DNA of 5,053 nucleotides from an uncultured bacterium (GCA_905215945.1 CAJMRZ010000132.1:1-5053), one strand, 5' to 3'; positions 1-4,835 are shown, counted from the stretch's first letter. Made by a program: numbers and translations. The notes: a model not told the origin generated them from the letters alone.

Positions 1-30
1 GAACGCAATCTTTTAGGAAGGCTTAAGTTC

Positions 31-65
31 TGCCGCAGACCCGAAAGGAACCCGCATCTGCGGCA
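31..65. repeat. 9-bp inverted repeat (hairpin) beyond the terminator
   Basis: TGCCGCAGA (31-39) and TCTGCGGCA (57-65) are perfect inverted copies around a 17-base loop. Neither strand shows a T-run after the stem, so it does not look like a standard intrinsic terminator by itself. It lies 3 bases from the hairpin at 69-101, and the pair may act together as a transcription boundary. The rest of positions 1-30 shows nothing recognisable. Confidence 0.5.
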
Positions 66-101
66 AAACCACCACGAAGGTGCCTGTCCCCTTTGTGGTG
101 G
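65..101 (-). terminator. Probable intrinsic terminator of the glnR-like gene
   Basis: Read on the minus strand, a 12-bp stem (arms at 90-101 and 69-80, all pairs Watson-Crick except one G-U) closes a 9-base loop and is followed by TTTT (65-68) and then GCCGC. It starts 4 bases after the stop codon of the leftward regulator gene. The T-run is short but the stem is strong, so termination, possibly partial, is the best reading. Confidence 0.7.
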
Positions 102-105
102 AAAT

Positions 106-768
106 CTAGTCCTTAAACAGATAACCCACGCCACGGACGGTGGTGATATGTGCTGCAATCTGCGGGCCCACCTTGGAACGGATGCGTCGAATGTGCACGT
201 CGACGGTGCGCGTGCCGCCGCAGTACTCAAAGCCCCACACGCGGTGCAGCAGTACCTCGCGGCTGTAGGCACGGTTGGGATGCGTCGCCAAAAAGCTCAG
301 CAGCGAGTACTCCATCAGCGTCAGGTCGATGGGCTCGCCATCGAGCGTCACCTGGTAGGTAGCCAGGTTGATCTCGAGGTTATCGATGTTGAGCACATCG
401 TCGGCGGTAACGGTCTCCTCCTCGCCCATCAAGCGCTGCGCGCGAGCCTTGAGCTCGTTGGGCGTCGCCGTGGGGCACACGAAGTCGGCATGCGCGTGAT
501 TGGGCAGGCGCAGGGTGCCGAGCGCCTCGTCGTCGACGATCACCAGCATGGGGACGCCACCGCGATCGTCGAGCCACTTGGCAATCTGATCGATGCGGTC
601 GCTGCGGATGCCATCGGAATCGAGGATCAGCAGGTCAAAGTCGTGCGCCGCAGTCGGCGAATCGGGGGTGGCCAGGCTCACCTCGACCCCCAGGGTGGTC
701 GTCAAGCTGCGGGCAAACTCGTGGAAGCGCGTCGTGCGCGCCATGAACAGGGCACTCTTTTCGGACAT
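106..768 (-). CDS. glnR: GlnR-like orphan OmpR/PhoB-family nitrogen regulator with atypical receiver
   Basis: This is a 220-residue protein with an N-terminal receiver-like domain (about 5-115) and a C-terminal winged-helix DNA-binding domain (about 128-218). The recognition region around GGTRTVDVHIRRIRSK (184-199) and the closing TVRGVGYLF are typical of the OmpR/PhoB family. The receiver keeps a single Asp at the end of beta-3 (LLILD, Asp50). It lacks the acidic pair after beta-1 (MARTT instead of DD), the Thr/Ser of beta-4, and the Lys of beta-5 (CPTATP). That pattern, Asp50, and the wording of the DNA-binding half match actinobacterial GlnR, a phosphorylation-independent activator/repressor of nitrogen genes. 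The gene follows the glutamine synthetase-family gene by 50 bases with no terminator, so co-transcription is likely. The ATG at 768 is chosen because GGAGG lies 5 bases upstream; an in-frame TTG at 780 would overlap that site. Family assignment is firm. The GlnR identity is inferred from recalled family features and context. Confidence 0.8.
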   Translation of the reverse strand: MSEKSALFMARTTRFHEFARSLTTTLGVEVSLATPDSPTAAHDFDLLILDSDGIRSDRIDQIAKWLDDRGGVPMLVIVDDEALGTLRLPNHAHADFVCPTATPNELKARAQRLMGEEETVTADDVLNIDNLEINLATYQVTLDGEPIDLTLMEYSLLSFLATHPNRAYSREVLLHRVWGFEYCGGTRTVDVHIRRIRSKVGPQIAAHITTVRGVGYLFKD

Positions 769-773
769 ATCGG

Positions 774-778
774 CCTCC
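774..778 (-). promoter_or_regulatory. Ribosome binding site fixing the start of the glnR-like gene
   Basis: GGAGG on the minus strand, 5 bases upstream of the ATG at 768. It supports the 220-residue product over a 224-residue one from the TTG at 780. The 50-base spacer from the upstream stop (819) to this start has no hairpin or clear promoter. Confidence 0.8.
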
Positions 779-818
779 AAAGAAATGAGCTCAATCGTAC
801 TGGAACAAGCCAGCGCGA

Positions 819-2156
819 TTAGGAGTTCGCCAGATAATGCTTAATCTCCCACTCGGTGATCGTGGACTCAAACTTATGCCACTCGTCGCGCTTCTTTTTA
901 AGGAAGAAACTGTGGATGTGCTCGCCGAGGGCATCCTTCATAAACTGCGAGTCCTCAAACACGTCGAGTGCCTCTTTAAGCGAGCGCGGCAGCGGCGTGT
1001 AGCCGGCCTCGAGCATCTGACGATCGGTAAGCTTGAGCGTCTCGGCCGTGGCCTCGGGCGGGAGCTCCAGCTTGCGCTCGATGCCGTCCAGACCAGCCGC
1101 CAGCGTGACGGCGTTGACCAGGTACGGGTTGGCCATGGGGTCGGGACTGCGCAGCTCAATGCGCGTGGACAGCTGCTTGCCGGGCTTGTAGACCGGGATG
1201 CGGACCATGCTCGCGCGGTTGCGCAGGCCCCACGTGGCGTACTGCGGCACGGAATCGCCGCCCGTGGTGATGCGCTTGTACGAGTTGACCGTGGGGTTAG
1301 TGATAGCGCTGATCTCGCGCGCATGTGCCAGAATGCCGGCCATGTAGTGCTTGGCGATATCGGAGAGGTGATACTTCTCGTCGTCCTCGCCCCAAAAGAC
1401 GTTGTTGCCGTCGTGGTCGAATAGCGACTGGCACAGGAACATAGCGCTGCCGTCCTCGCCCGCCAGCGGCTTGGGCATAAAGGAGGCGTGGCACCCGCTC
1501 TCGTAAGCCTGCTGCTTAATGATGAGTTTGGCCGTGGTGATGGCGTCGGACATGCTCAGGGCCTCGGCGTGGCGCAGGCTCATGCCGTGCTGCGAACGGC
1601 CGGCGGCGTGGAAGGTATACTCCACGGGCACGGACATCTTCTCGAGCGTAAGGACCGTGTTGCGGCGCAGGTCGCGGGCGGCATCGCTCACCGAAAGATC
1701 GAAGTAGCCCACGTTGTCGAGCGGCTCGGGCGTGTGCTCGTCGGGGAAGTAATAGTACTCCAGCTCGGCTCCCACGTTGAGCAGATAGCCGGCTTTCTCG
1801 GCCTTGCGGAACATGCGGCGCAGGGCATCGCGCGGGTCGCCGGCAAACGGCTTGCAATCGGGAGTGCACACGTCGCAGAACACGCGGGCGACGCCGTTGT
1901 GGCTCGGGCGCCACGGCAAAATCTGGAAGGTCGAAGCATCGGGAAACGCCAGCATGTCGGCTTCCTCGGGCGTGGCAAAGCCCTCGATGGCGGAGCCGTC
2001 AAAGCCAATACCCTCCTCAAAAGCGACCTCGAGGTCCTCGGGGCTGATGGCAAAGTTCTTGAGGCGGCCGAGAATGTCGACAAACCACAGACGCACAAAG
2101 CGGATGTCACGCTGCTCTACAGAGCGGAGTACGTAATCGATGTTCTGCTGGTTCAT
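819..2156 (-). CDS. glnA: Glutamine synthetase-family protein (GSI, short alpha-like form) with altered metal site
   Basis: The product has 445 residues, the length of GSI-alpha enzymes. It has no Tyr in the usual adenylylation context, so no control by adenylylation is expected. Family landmarks: N-terminal beta-grasp domain with WFVDILGRLKN (24-34), FDGS with the Asp of the ammonium site (Asp53), GAELE (Glu131, Glu133), FMPKPL (226-231), NPTVNSYKR (287-295), RNR (312-314), RIELRS with Glu334 and Arg336, and ANPYL (342-346). Odd: the canonical His-His-Glu and Gly-Gln-x-Glu metal ligands are Ala184 and Gly191, the n2-site His of MHC is Phe240, and the flap Glu is Asp301 next to a one-residue insertion. 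The usual FDGSS is FDGSA. Glutamine synthetase (glutamate + NH3 + ATP to glutamine) is therefore the family name, and the real activity is uncertain: inactive sensor, altered ligase, or a divergent working enzyme. AGGGGAG 4 bases before the ATG supports the start. It leads a likely operon with the GlnR-like gene. Confidence 0.85.
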   Translation of the reverse strand: MNQQNIDYVLRSVEQRDIRFVRLWFVDILGRLKNFAISPEDLEVAFEEGIGFDGSAIEGFATPEEADMLAFPDASTFQILPWRPSHNGVARVFCDVCTPDCKPFAGDPRDALRRMFRKAEKAGYLLNVGAELEYYYFPDEHTPEPLDNVGYFDLSVSDAARDLRRNTVLTLEKMSVPVEYTFHAAGRSQHGMSLRHAEALSMSDAITTAKLIIKQQAYESGCHASFMPKPLAGEDGSAMFLCQSLFDHDGNNVFWGEDDEKYHLSDIAKHYMAGILAHAREISAITNPTVNSYKRITTGGDSVPQYATWGLRNRASMVRIPVYKPGKQLSTRIELRSPDPMANPYLVNAVTLAAGLDGIERKLELPPEATAETLKLTDRQMLEAGYTPLPRSLKEALDVFEDSQFMKDALGEHIHSFFLKKKRDEWHKFESTITEWEIKHYLANS

Positions 2157-2160
2157 GTCG

Positions 2161-2167
2161 CTCCCCT
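2161..2167 (-). promoter_or_regulatory. Ribosome binding site of the glutamine synthetase-family gene
   Basis: AGGGGAG on the minus strand, 4 bases upstream of the ATG at 2156, within a purine-rich run. It confirms the start. Confidence 0.75.
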
Positions 2168-2191
2168 TTCTTTCGGGCGGGTTTCGACTGG

Positions 2192-2220
2192 TCTATATCG
2201 CAGATACTATCGCAGAAAAA
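2192..2220 (-). promoter_or_regulatory. Candidate promoter of the glutamine synthetase-family gene
   Basis: On the minus strand a -10-like TATAGA (2192-2197) lies 17 bases downstream of a poor -35-like TTTTTC (2215-2220). A start near 2185 would leave a leader of about 30 bases. The weak -35 with an activator-type site immediately upstream fits an activator-dependent promoter. No terminator separates this from the LacI gene upstream, so read-through is also possible. Confidence 0.4.
2196..2216. repeat. Tandem 9-bp direct repeat in the glnA-like promoter
   Basis: TATCGCAGA occurs at 2196-2204 and again at 2208-2216, separated by TAC (12-base period, about one helical turn). It fills the spacer between the candidate -10 and -35. 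Same-face spacing suggests a possible protein site, but no known factor is recognised. Confidence 0.55.
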
Positions 2221-2221
2221 T

Positions 2222-2237
2222 GTTTCCGCAGGGTTAA
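2222..2237 (-). promoter_or_regulatory. Candidate GlnR box upstream of the glnA-like promoter
   Basis: The minus strand reads TTAAC, six bases, GAAAC. It matches the known actinobacterial GlnR half-box pattern gTnAC-n6-GaAAC at every strongly conserved base; only the weakly conserved first G differs. It ends one base upstream of the candidate -35 and is centred near -45 relative to the inferred start, a typical activator position. A second clear half-box is not seen at the 11-base phase on either side. Confidence 0.45.
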
Positions 2238-2290
2238 AGCGTATCAAGCGCTCAAAAAACGTGTGTGAACAGGCAGTTGCGAACGAATGG

Positions 2291-3313
2291 TTAGCGCGAG
2301 GTCGATGCGCGGTGTTCGATGTGGCCGGGGATCTCGATGCGTTTGGGCGCCAGCTTTGCGGCTTCGCCCACGGTGGTGGTAACAACGTCGATGCGCTCGG
2401 ACAGACGCTCGACTACGCGCTCGGCAATGGTGAGGGTGTCTTGCGCTGCTGTGGTCACACCGCCAAAGAGCACGTGGTTCCAGGGGTAGTCGTCAAACGT
2501 CGCGATCTTGAGGCCAGCCGGCAATGAGGGTCCCAGCTGTGCTAGCGCCTCGGTCAGACGCAGGAAGACCAAGCCGTTGACAGCAATGAGGCCGAGCTTT
2601 TTGCCTGCATAGCCGCGGATGGTCTCGTCCAAGCGACCGACACCCGTGGCGCCACCGTCGGCCAAGGTGACGACCTCGCCCGCAAGGCCGCGTCGCGAAA
2701 GCTCGTCGGCAAAGGCCTCGGCGCGCTCGCGACGGACGGGGCTGTCGTCGCTTGCCTCGGTGAGCAGGCACAGACGCTCGCTGCCCGCAGCGGCGAGCTC
2801 GTCTACCAGGCCGGCGACCAGCTCACGGTTGTTAGATGTCACCAGATCGACACCGCCGTCGGCAACGTCGCGGTCGAGCAGCACAACGGGCAGGCGCCCC
2901 GCGGCCGCGGCGATCGCCTCGTCATTGCCTCCGCAGGTGTTGACTACCAGGCCGTCCACACCGGCATCGATAAGTCTGGTGAGCGACTCTGCTTCCTTTG
3001 CGGGGTCGTTGCCACTAATGGCCGTCATGAGCGAGCAGCCGCGCGCGGCGGCGCTGGCGGAAAGTCCTTCAAGCATGGCGCTCGAGAACGGGTTGGCGAT
3101 GTCGGCCAGGATCACACCGATGAGGTTGGTACGCGAGCTGCGCAGATTGCGCGCGGCAGCACGTGGGCGATAGCCGGTGCGCTCGATGACCTCGGCGATG
3201 CGGGCGCGGGTCTCCTCGGTCATTTGCCCGGGACGGTTGTTGAGATAGCGCGAGACCGTGGCCGGGCTCACACCCGCCTCGGCGGCAATGTCCTTGATTC
3301 TCATCTGCGCCAT
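2291..3313 (-). CDS. LacI-family transcriptional repressor, probable regulator of kdgK-eda
   Basis: The product has 340 residues. An N-terminal LacI helix-turn-helix (IKDIAAEAGVSPATVSRYLN, about 6-25) and hinge helix (PRAAARNLRS) lead into a periplasmic-binding-protein-like effector domain that begins at NLIGVILADIANPF and includes DGLVVN, VVLLDRDV and a late TFDDYPWN segment. It should bind as a dimer to AAACCGnTTT-like palindromes and be released by a sugar-acid ligand. Divergence from kdgK-eda and the operator in the shared spacer point to a KdgR-like role with KDG or KDPG as inducer; this is inference, since the ligand cannot be read from sequence. The ATG at 3313 is chosen because GGGG lies 6 bases upstream. 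ATGs at 3361 and 3352 lack such a site and add residues ahead of the normal LacI start; the ATG at 3304 has GGGG too far away (15 bases). No terminator is seen after the stop, 134 bases before the glutamine synthetase-family gene. Confidence 0.88.
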   Translation of the reverse strand: MAQMRIKDIAAEAGVSPATVSRYLNNRPGQMTEETRARIAEVIERTGYRPRAAARNLRSSRTNLIGVILADIANPFSSAMLEGLSASAAARGCSLMTAISGNDPAKEAESLTRLIDAGVDGLVVNTCGGNDEAIAAAAGRLPVVLLDRDVADGGVDLVTSNNRELVAGLVDELAAAGSERLCLLTEASDDSPVRRERAEAFADELSRRGLAGEVVTLADGGATGVGRLDETIRGYAGKKLGLIAVNGLVFLRLTEALAQLGPSLPAGLKIATFDDYPWNHVLFGGVTTAAQDTLTIAERVVERLSERIDVVTTTVGEAAKLAPKRIEIPGHIEHRASTSR

Positions 3314-3350
3314 GGCGCACCCCGTTTCCCAATTGTCAGCAGTCTGAGCC

Positions 3351-3356
3351 ATTTTA
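3351..3356 (-). promoter_or_regulatory. Candidate -10 element of the LacI-family gene
   Basis: TAAAAT on the minus strand, about 37 bases upstream of the chosen ATG, with AT-rich DNA behind it (3357-3373). No good -35 is found at 16-18 bases. If real, transcripts would start near 3344, which would exclude translation from the upstream ATGs at 3361 and 3352. Confidence 0.3.
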
Positions 3357-3377
3357 GGCATTTTTTTAAAAATCTCG

Positions 3378-3405
3378 CTTGCAAAACGCTGTAGGTGAGT
3401 ATACT
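3378..3405 (+). promoter_or_regulatory. Probable promoter of kdgK-eda
   Basis: A -35-like CTTGCA (3378-3383) is followed after 16 bases by TATACT (3400-3405), a good -10. Transcription would start near 3412, giving a leader of about 136 bases. The operator repeats begin within a few bases of that start, so bound repressor would block initiation or escape. Confidence 0.6.
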
Positions 3406-3415
3406 ACAACTCGAA

Positions 3416-3443
3416 ACGAAACCGATTTCGTAAACCGATTTCG
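3416..3443. promoter_or_regulatory. Tandem LacI-type operator of kdgK-eda
   Basis: ACGAAACCGATTTCGT (3416-3431) is a near-perfect palindrome: 6-bp arms ACGAAA/TTTCGT, a central CG as in LacI-family sites, and one mismatched pair. Its 12-base core AAACCGATTTCG (3419-3430) is repeated exactly at 3432-3443, a 13-base period. The site lies just downstream of the -10, and between the divergent repressor gene and kdgK. The likely ligand is the neighbouring LacI-family protein. Confidence 0.75.
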
Positions 3444-3484
3444 GCAAGCGCTGGCACGGTGGTGCAAAGATGTACCCTACCGTC

Positions 3485-3502
3485 TTGGCACCTGCGTGCC
3501 AA
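3485..3502 (+). repeat. Perfect 7-bp inverted repeat in the kdgK leader
   Basis: TTGGCAC (3485-3491) and GTGCCAA (3496-3502) flank a 4-base loop CTGC, 45 bases before the kdgK start. In RNA it would be a compact hairpin. A second TGGCAC at 3452-3457 could pair with the same GTGCCA, so two leader folds are possible. It could also be a DNA site for a second regulator. No T-run follows, so it is not a terminator. Confidence 0.5.
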
Positions 3503-3530
3503 CGCCATATCAAAGGTGTACGCACGAGTA

Positions 3531-3537
3531 AAAGGAG
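3531..3537 (+). promoter_or_regulatory. Ribosome binding site fixing the kdgK start
   Basis: AAAGGAG, 10 bases upstream of the ATG at 3548. It outweighs an in-frame ATG at 3470, which has only a weak GGTGGTG upstream and would add 26 residues that do not resemble a sugar kinase N-terminus. Confidence 0.8.
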
Positions 3538-3547
3538 CTGCGCGACC

Positions 3548-4582
3548 ATGGGTAAAACGGTTCTTACCTTCGGCGAGATCATGATGAGGCTCTCGCCCAA
3601 AGACCACCTGCGTATTGAGCAGGCAACCGAGTTTGACGTCCGCTACGGCGGCGCCGAGGCCAACACTGCGCTTTCCCTGGCCTACCAGGGCGACAAGGCC
3701 GCTTACGTCTCCGTTGTCCCGGCCAACCGTCTGGGCGAGTGCGCCCTGCGTTCGCTGAAGGCCTACGGCGTCGACACCACGCGCGTCGTGCGTCAGGGCG
3801 ACCGTCTTGGCTCCTATGTGTTTGAGGTCGGCGCCTCGCAGCGCGGTAACGGTTGCGTCTACGACCGCAAGTACTCTGCCATCAACATGGCCAAGCGCGA
3901 CGTCTTTGACTGGGACGAGATCCTCAAGGGCATCGATGTCTTCTATTTCTCCGGCGTGACCCCCGCCGTCTCCGATGAGATGGCCGCCGCCTGCAAGGAG
4001 GCACTCGCCGCCTGCCGCGCCAAGGGCATCACCACCGTGTGCGACGTGAACTATCGCGGCAAGATGTGGTCGCCCGAGAAGTCGCAGGCCACCATGAAGG
4101 AACTCCTGCCGCTCGTCGACATCTGCATCGCCAACGACGAGGATGCGCCCGCCGGCCTCGGCATGACCTGCGTCTCTGGTTCCCTTGCCCATGGCATCGA
4201 GGAGCGCGACACCTACGTCGAGATGGCCCGTCAGATCTGCGCCGAGTACGGCTGCAAGAAGGTCGCTTCGGTCGTCCGCAACATCTCCTGCGTCGAGCGC
4301 TCCATCTGGATGGGCATGCTCTTTGACGCCGAGAGCGGCGAGTACTGGTTCTCCCCTGCTCACGACGTGCACGTGCTCGAGGGAGTTGCCGCCGGCGACG
4401 CTTTCAACGCCGGCCTCGTCCATGCCCTCATCAACGACTTTGACCCGCAGGACGCCGTCAACTACGCGATTGCAGCCTCGATCCTCAAGCTCACCATCAA
4501 GGGCGATTCCAACTTGGTGACCGCAGACGAGATCGCAGCCGTGGCATCCGCCGCCGACGGTGGCACCCGCGTCGCGCGCTAG
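3548..4582 (+). CDS. kdgK: 2-keto-3-deoxygluconate kinase (PfkB/ribokinase family)
   Basis: KdgK transfers phosphate from ATP to 2-keto-3-deoxygluconate (KDG), giving KDPG in the cytoplasm for cleavage by Eda. The 344-residue length is usual for the family. It opens with VLTFGEIMMRLSP (5-17), then YGGAEANTALSLAYQG (33-48), the substrate-binding glycine pair of PfkB kinases. Further landmarks are DVNYRGKMW (166-174), IANDEDA (194-200), and the C-terminal signature GVAAGDAFNAGL (279-290) with the catalytic-base Asp284. The tail LKLTIKGDSNLVTADEI is characteristic of KDG kinases. Odd: the anion-hole motif, usually GAGD or GGGD, reads AAGD here. The kinase class is certain; KDG as substrate rests on family resemblance plus the downstream aldolase. 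Other sugar kinases such as fructokinase are less likely. It is the first gene of the operon, and its promoter carries a LacI-type operator. Confidence 0.9.
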   Translation: MGKTVLTFGEIMMRLSPKDHLRIEQATEFDVRYGGAEANTALSLAYQGDKAAYVSVVPANRLGECALRSLKAYGVDTTRVVRQGDRLGSYVFEVGASQRGNGCVYDRKYSAINMAKRDVFDWDEILKGIDVFYFSGVTPAVSDEMAAACKEALAACRAKGITTVCDVNYRGKMWSPEKSQATMKELLPLVDICIANDEDAPAGLGMTCVSGSLAHGIEERDTYVEMARQICAEYGCKKVASVVRNISCVERSIWMGMLFDAESGEYWFSPAHDVHVLEGVAAGDAFNAGLVHALINDFDPQDAVNYAIAASILKLTIKGDSNLVTADEIAAVASAADGGTRVAR

Positions 4583-4596
4583 TCCGTCTCCATTCC

Positions 4597-4636
4597 GCGG
4601 GCCGCAGCTTTCCAATCCCATACCCCTGCGGCCCGC
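4597..4636 (+). repeat. Perfect 11-bp GC-rich hairpin after kdgK
   Basis: GCGGGCCGCAG (4597-4607) pairs perfectly with CTGCGGCCCGC (4626-4636) around an 18-base loop, starting 15 bases after the kdgK stop. TCCCCGATTCC follows rather than a T-run, so it is not a standard intrinsic terminator. A 3'-end stabiliser of the kdgK message or a partial transcription block ahead of eda is possible. Confidence 0.65.
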
Positions 4637-4652
4637 TCCCCGATTCCTCCGG

Positions 4653-4690
4653 CCGGACAAAACCACCAGTCCCATTCCGGTTTTGCCTGG
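4653..4690 (+). repeat. Imperfect 12-bp hairpin in the kdgK-eda spacer
   Basis: Arms at 4653-4664 and 4679-4690 pair at 11 of 12 positions (one G-U, one A-C mismatch), with a continuous CAAAACC/GGTTTTG section next to the 14-base loop. A competing CCGGA/TCCGG pairing (4653-4657 with 4676-4680) overlaps it. Confidence 0.5.
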
Positions 4691-4704
4691 CATTCCCTAC
4701 ATGA

Positions 4705-4785
4705 CTGGTCGAGCAGCTGGTTTTGGAATTGCTTGAACCCCAAGCAGTGCCTCCGATAACCAATCCAAAATCGGCTCCTGACCAG
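4705..4785 (+). ncRNA. Long structured stem-loop in the kdgK-eda leader region (possible cis-regulatory RNA)
   Basis: An outer stem CTGGTC/GACCAG (4705-4710 with 4780-4785) and a small internal loop (GAGC opposite CCT) lead into a 13-bp continuous helix (4715-4727 with 4764-4776, two G-U pairs). Inside it a nested hairpin ATTGCTTG/CAAGCAGT (4728-4735 with 4741-4748, one G-U) closes a 5-base loop. The fold ends 38 bases before the eda ribosome binding site. No known riboswitch class was recognised. The structure is visible by eye; a regulatory role is inference. Confidence 0.5.
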
Positions 4786-4800
4786 CATATTTGGCAATCA

Positions 4801-4814
4801 CGCGCCCATGCGCG
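4801..4814 (+). repeat. Short GC hairpin ahead of the eda ribosome binding site
   Basis: CGCGC (4801-4805) pairs with GCGCG (4810-4814) around a CCAT loop, ending 9 bases before the eda Shine-Dalgarno sequence. It is small and could be chance in GC-rich DNA, but it sits where it could influence ribosome access. Confidence 0.3.
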
Positions 4815-4823
4815 CCATACATC

Positions 4824-4830
4824 GAAAGGA
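4824..4830 (+). promoter_or_regulatory. Ribosome binding site of eda
   Basis: GAAAGGA, 5 bases upstream of the ATG at 4836. No convincing promoter was found in 4583-4823, so eda is probably read from the kdgK promoter. Confidence 0.8.
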
Positions 4831-4835
4831 ACATT

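Noticed and set aside
769..780. TTG start four codons upstream for the GlnR-like regulator.
   Set aside because: It overlaps the GGAGG that serves the ATG at 768 and has no site of its own.
1488..2237. Plus-strand open frame opposite the glutamine synthetase-family gene, and a similar one at 148-822 opposite the regulator.
   Set aside because: Both mirror conserved minus-strand genes, show no domain or plausible ribosome binding site, and run into the promoter region or gene spacer.
3314..3361. Upstream ATGs (3361, 3352) for the LacI-family gene.
   Set aside because: No Shine-Dalgarno sequence; extra residues precede the normal LacI helix-turn-helix start; the candidate -10 lies over them.
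3452..3464. Sigma-54-like TGGCAC...TGC element in the kdgK leader.
   Set aside because: GG-to-GC spacing is one base short, it lies downstream of a good -35/-10 pair and the operator, and sigma-54 is not expected in actinobacteria.
3470..3547. In-frame upstream ATG that would extend KdgK by 26 residues.
   Set aside because: It has only a weak ribosome binding site, the added residues do not resemble a kinase, and AAAGGAG precedes the ATG at 3548.
4597..4640. Hairpin after kdgK as an intrinsic terminator.
   Set aside because: No T-run follows and eda downstream lacks a visible promoter of its own.
3404..4693. Long open frame on the minus strand opposite kdgK.
   Set aside because: Composition is what high-GC antisense frames produce (Gly/Ala/Asp/His-rich, no recognisable domain), and kdgK on the other strand is a clear conserved gene.
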